Source: Trichomonas tenax (lineage: Eukaryota; Parabasalia; Trichomonadida; Trichomonadidae). Taken from it: a stretch of DNA of 29,033 nt. The stretch is taken from the NCBI GenBank assembly GCA_023091735.1, contig JALKBU010000655.1, positions 1 to 29,033 of the forward strand. Reading direction: 5' to 3'. This document shows positions 26,606-29,033 of this stretch, piece by piece (position 1 is the first letter of the stretch; each line of letters opens with the position of its first letter). A program made the position numbers and the translations under genes. Under the pieces are notes generated by a model. It worked only from the letters and a program-made list of their open reading frames with translations. It was not told where the DNA came from and did not search any database.

Positions 26606-26690
26606 ATTACATATCAAATTTCGACTTTACATGACAAATATCATATAATACGTGTCGAAAATAGTGACTTTCGTTATTTTACATGTCAAA
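26606..26690. promoter_or_regulatory. Cluster of TTTACATGTCA-type motifs without an obvious gene
   Basis: Contains ATTACATATCA (26606-26616), TTTACATGACA (26626-26636), TACGTGTCGAAA near 26649 and an exact TTTACATGTCA at 26678-26688. The open frame across it (26591-26815, 74 codons, TTG start) shows no recognisable domain, and no ATG-led gene follows. It looks like a promoter left behind by a lost gene, or the driver of a non-coding transcript. Confidence 0.4.
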
Positions 26691-27087
26691 ATACTCTGAA
26701 ATCTCATGGAGGCATTGAGATCCTCAAGTTAAATAGACAAGCAAATGCTATAAATATACTCAGCACCCCTGAAAAGCACCAATTTCTTATTAAGATAAAT
26801 GGAAATACTAAATAAGTTAAATTATTGCTTTTTAAAAATACAAAAACAGAGTCTCATATTCTTAAAATAATAATCCATAATCACACTCTTTATGAATGTA
26901 TTAATTATAATTGATTTTGTTAATATATTTATAAATTATGCGATTTAATATAGGCTACATCTATATTATTAACATGCAGTTATACCTACAATAGATTGAT
27001 ATAAGAGAAGAGCCTCCATCATCTTCCAATACAAGGTAGTGTTTGTTTAAGCAAAATCATATTGGATGAGCGGCTTGGTCTTTGTTT

Positions 27088-27216
27088 GCAGAGATATTAT
27101 TGATACCACTGTAAATAGAACCTCAGAAAGGCACGTAAATGTTTTATCAGATCTGATCTGATCTATAGGGGGCACTCGTTAAAAATCGCAAAACTTAAAA
27201 GAGTAAACGAGAAAAA
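27088..27216 (+). repeat. Diverged dispersed repeat, copy 2
   Basis: GCACGTAAATGTTTTATCAG and CTCGTTAAAAATCGCAAAAC match copy 1 on the opposite strand. It includes a GATCT-GATCT-GATCT microrepeat absent from copy 1 and has no sustained open frame. It lies about 0.8 kb from copy 1 in inverted orientation. Confidence 0.45.
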
Positions 27217-27333
27217 AATCAAGGAAATAACATTAATGCATTAATAGAGGAATTTTCGAGAAAAAATTTTTCAACTTAAATCGACTTTATCTCTTGATGC
27301 AATTCGTAAAATAACTGGGGAAACGGTGACAAA

Positions 27334-27364
27334 AACATGTCGAAATTTCATAATTTACATGTCA
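27334..27364 (+). promoter_or_regulatory. AACATGTCGAAA plus TTTACATGTCA motif pair
   Basis: AACATGTCGAAA (about 27334) and exact TTTACATGTCA (27354-27364) sit just before ATGGAAATG, which opens only a short frame (17 codons). A further TTTACTTGTCA at 27839-27849 with ACAAATGTCA near 27820 repeats the pattern. No gene follows either. Confidence 0.35.
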
Positions 27365-27414
27365 GAATGGAAATGTTTAGTGGCTGTCCCACTTTACAAA
27401 GCAATATTAAAAAA

Positions 27415-27600
27415 GAATGAATCTCTCAAACAGACATTGTCATCTTCACTCTTTATTATCTTGTTTTTCAAGTTTTAAGTTTGATAATTTTTCACAATAA
27501 TCTACAAGTTAACATCAATCCCTAAGTTACGCACAGAATGAATCTCTAAGCCATACACTCTCATCTTCACTTTTTATTATCTTGTTTTTCAAGTTTTTAG
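27415..27600 (+). repeat. 65-bp direct repeat, two copies
   Basis: Copies at about 27415-27480 and 27536-27600 share GAATGAATCTCT at the start, CTCATCTTCACT-type text in the middle and TTATTATCTTGTTTTTCAAG at the end, with a few mismatches. Start-to-start distance is 121 bases. The spacer between them is unrelated AT-rich DNA. Origin unknown. Confidence 0.6.
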
Positions 27601-29033
27601 ATTACAGATCTTTTTCATCTTTTAGAAAACATGTTTTATTCCTTATTATCAGCAATAACTTCATTAAATCTTTTGATCAGTACTCTCAGTGTTGGTAGGA
27701 GAACATTTGGCTCCACCAGTCTTCCTTCACATCATTTTTTTTTTAATAAGAATCTTGGTATTTATTGAAGATAAATATTTGAATATGATACATAAATGAA
27801 AATATGACATTTTTACTATACAAATGTCATAATTTGACTTTACTTGTCAGAACATTAAAATGTGACTGAACTTTTGTTACACATTCCCGAAATTTTAAGA
27901 AAACACTCGAAATTTTTAATTATTCGTATTCCATTCTACGATATATTCCCTGCATTTTAGTTCCTAATATTCAAAAAATAAACTTCGATTTTGATCAAAC
28001 ATTTGATATTTCCATATGATATATCTAAATAAATTTCCATTATTGTAAAAGATTTTGTCCTTTCTCAACAATTTCTTTATTAACTTTATAAAATTTCCTT
28101 GAAAATAGATTCTACATATGACATTCTAGTATAATCTTTAATAAAATTTGATGTGATATTAATTTTTATGATACATGGTTTTACACTTTGTTTTCTATTG
28201 AAATTGTATAAAATTGGACTTCAACAAATTGTTACAGAAATTTTTATATAATTATGCTGTTAATTAACCGCTTAACATATTAAACAATAAAATCTATGGA
28301 AATTGAATATTCACAAAAAAAATTCAATATTACTTTCAACATAGTTTTATCCCTCTTATATAAAGAGCGAAAATAAAAGAAACAATTTTAGAGCGAATAC
28401 CGTCAAATTATATTTTGTGAGTTAGTGTGACTTTTGATGGATGTTTGTGCGGTAGCAATTGAAAAATATTTAAATCCACAACCAGGTTGTTGATACCCTT
28501 GAGTTGTGAAGGATAAAAATGTTGTTTTCGGAAAAAATTGATTAATTTTGTGCTTTTTATGAGTTTTCGAAATACCAATGTCCTCTATCACCTGAAGTTG
28601 GAATACAACGCTGTGTTTTCGAATTCAGATGTTTAGATAAACCAATGATTCCCTCGGGCAATTAAATTTTTATACGCAAAGTCGGCGAAACTCTTTTTTT
28701 AACTCACTGGATTAACTTTTTGCGAAGTTATTGAAACACAATGTACAAAATACTGTTGTGCATGATATATTAAATAATTAGCTAACAAAGTCTATATTTC
28801 ATTAAAATATTAGATATATCTTGCATCAAAAACATTGATTTGCCATGATGTGCTTTACTCATTATAACATATTATATTCTCATTGTATAGCATTTTTATA
28901 ACGTAAAATGTGTTGTTGTCGATGATAAATAGGTAAATCTAATCACAAATATGCTTTTTTTTGAAAAAAGTATTCCAAGTGTTCACACATAAGCTCTGTG
29001 TGTTATTCTACCAAAAATAATGATGATTCTTTT
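27601..29033. other. AT-rich gene-free right end
   Basis: 1.4 kb of very AT-rich DNA. A 62-codon minus-strand frame at 28403-28591 has no recognisable motif. One motif pair at 27820-27849 is noted above. Nothing else is supported. Confidence 0.5.

Noticed and set aside
28403..28591. 62-codon minus-strand frame near the right end
   Set aside because: No recognisable motif, no initiator context and AT-rich spacer composition.
28983..29005. Hairpin ACACATAAGCTCTGTGTGT near the right end
   Set aside because: The stem is only about five bases and common by chance in this composition.
25292..29033. CRISPR array, IS element or bacterial operon signals
   Set aside because: No regularly spaced repeats, transposase frames or bacterial-type gene packing; the context is eukaryotic.

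Overview
The window looks like nuclear DNA of a trichomonad parabasalid, with Tritrichomonas my best guess at genus and Trichomonas as the alternative. Four things point there: a single 12-kb exon encoding a dynein heavy chain; BspA-like LRR_5 proteins and a DUF3447-type ankyrin relic, both families greatly expanded in trichomonads; very short 5' leaders with Inr-like TCA elements just before ATGs; and stop codons that overlap a TAAA polyadenylation-type signal. Coding DNA is moderately AT-rich and spacers are strongly AT-rich. I saw no canonical trichomonad intron.

Layout. 1-759 is spacer ending in an inverted promoter-like motif. 760-12765 (+) is a full-length dynein heavy chain whose AAA1 Walker B acidic pair is replaced by Asn-His. 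13037-13884 holds two decayed genes on opposite strands, the plus-strand one an ankyrin/DUF3447 relic. 14508-15557 (+) is a membrane-anchored endonuclease/exonuclease/phosphatase (EEP) fold protein with two active-site Asp positions changed. 15789-16815 (-) is a protein kinase with an acylation-type N-terminus, broken by two one-base shifts. It is divergent from meckelin (TMEM67/MKS3, 17017-19572, +), and the two share a 201-bp spacer. 20386-21144 (+) is an EGF-like single-pass surface protein with no ATG start. 21207-23874 is a tandem BspA-like LRR array with one C-terminal fragment, one pseudogene and one intact copy. 24305-25291 (-) is a CAMK-like kinase. 25292-29033 is gene-poor: a diverged inverted repeat pair, a 65-bp direct repeat, a tRNA-like relic with a T-run, and motif clusters with no gene behind them.

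Two themes stand out. The dynein heavy chain and meckelin are both ciliary or flagellar proteins, and four of the gene products have altered catalytic motifs (the dynein, the EEP protein and both kinases). A short element, roughly TTTAYRTGTCA in either orientation, recurs upstream of the dynein, EEP, kinase/meckelin and EGF-like genes but is not seen before the LRR genes or the second kinase. It is the best candidate here for an uncatalogued regulatory signal. No tools were run: family calls rest on motifs read by eye, and the altered residues rest on my own codon counting.
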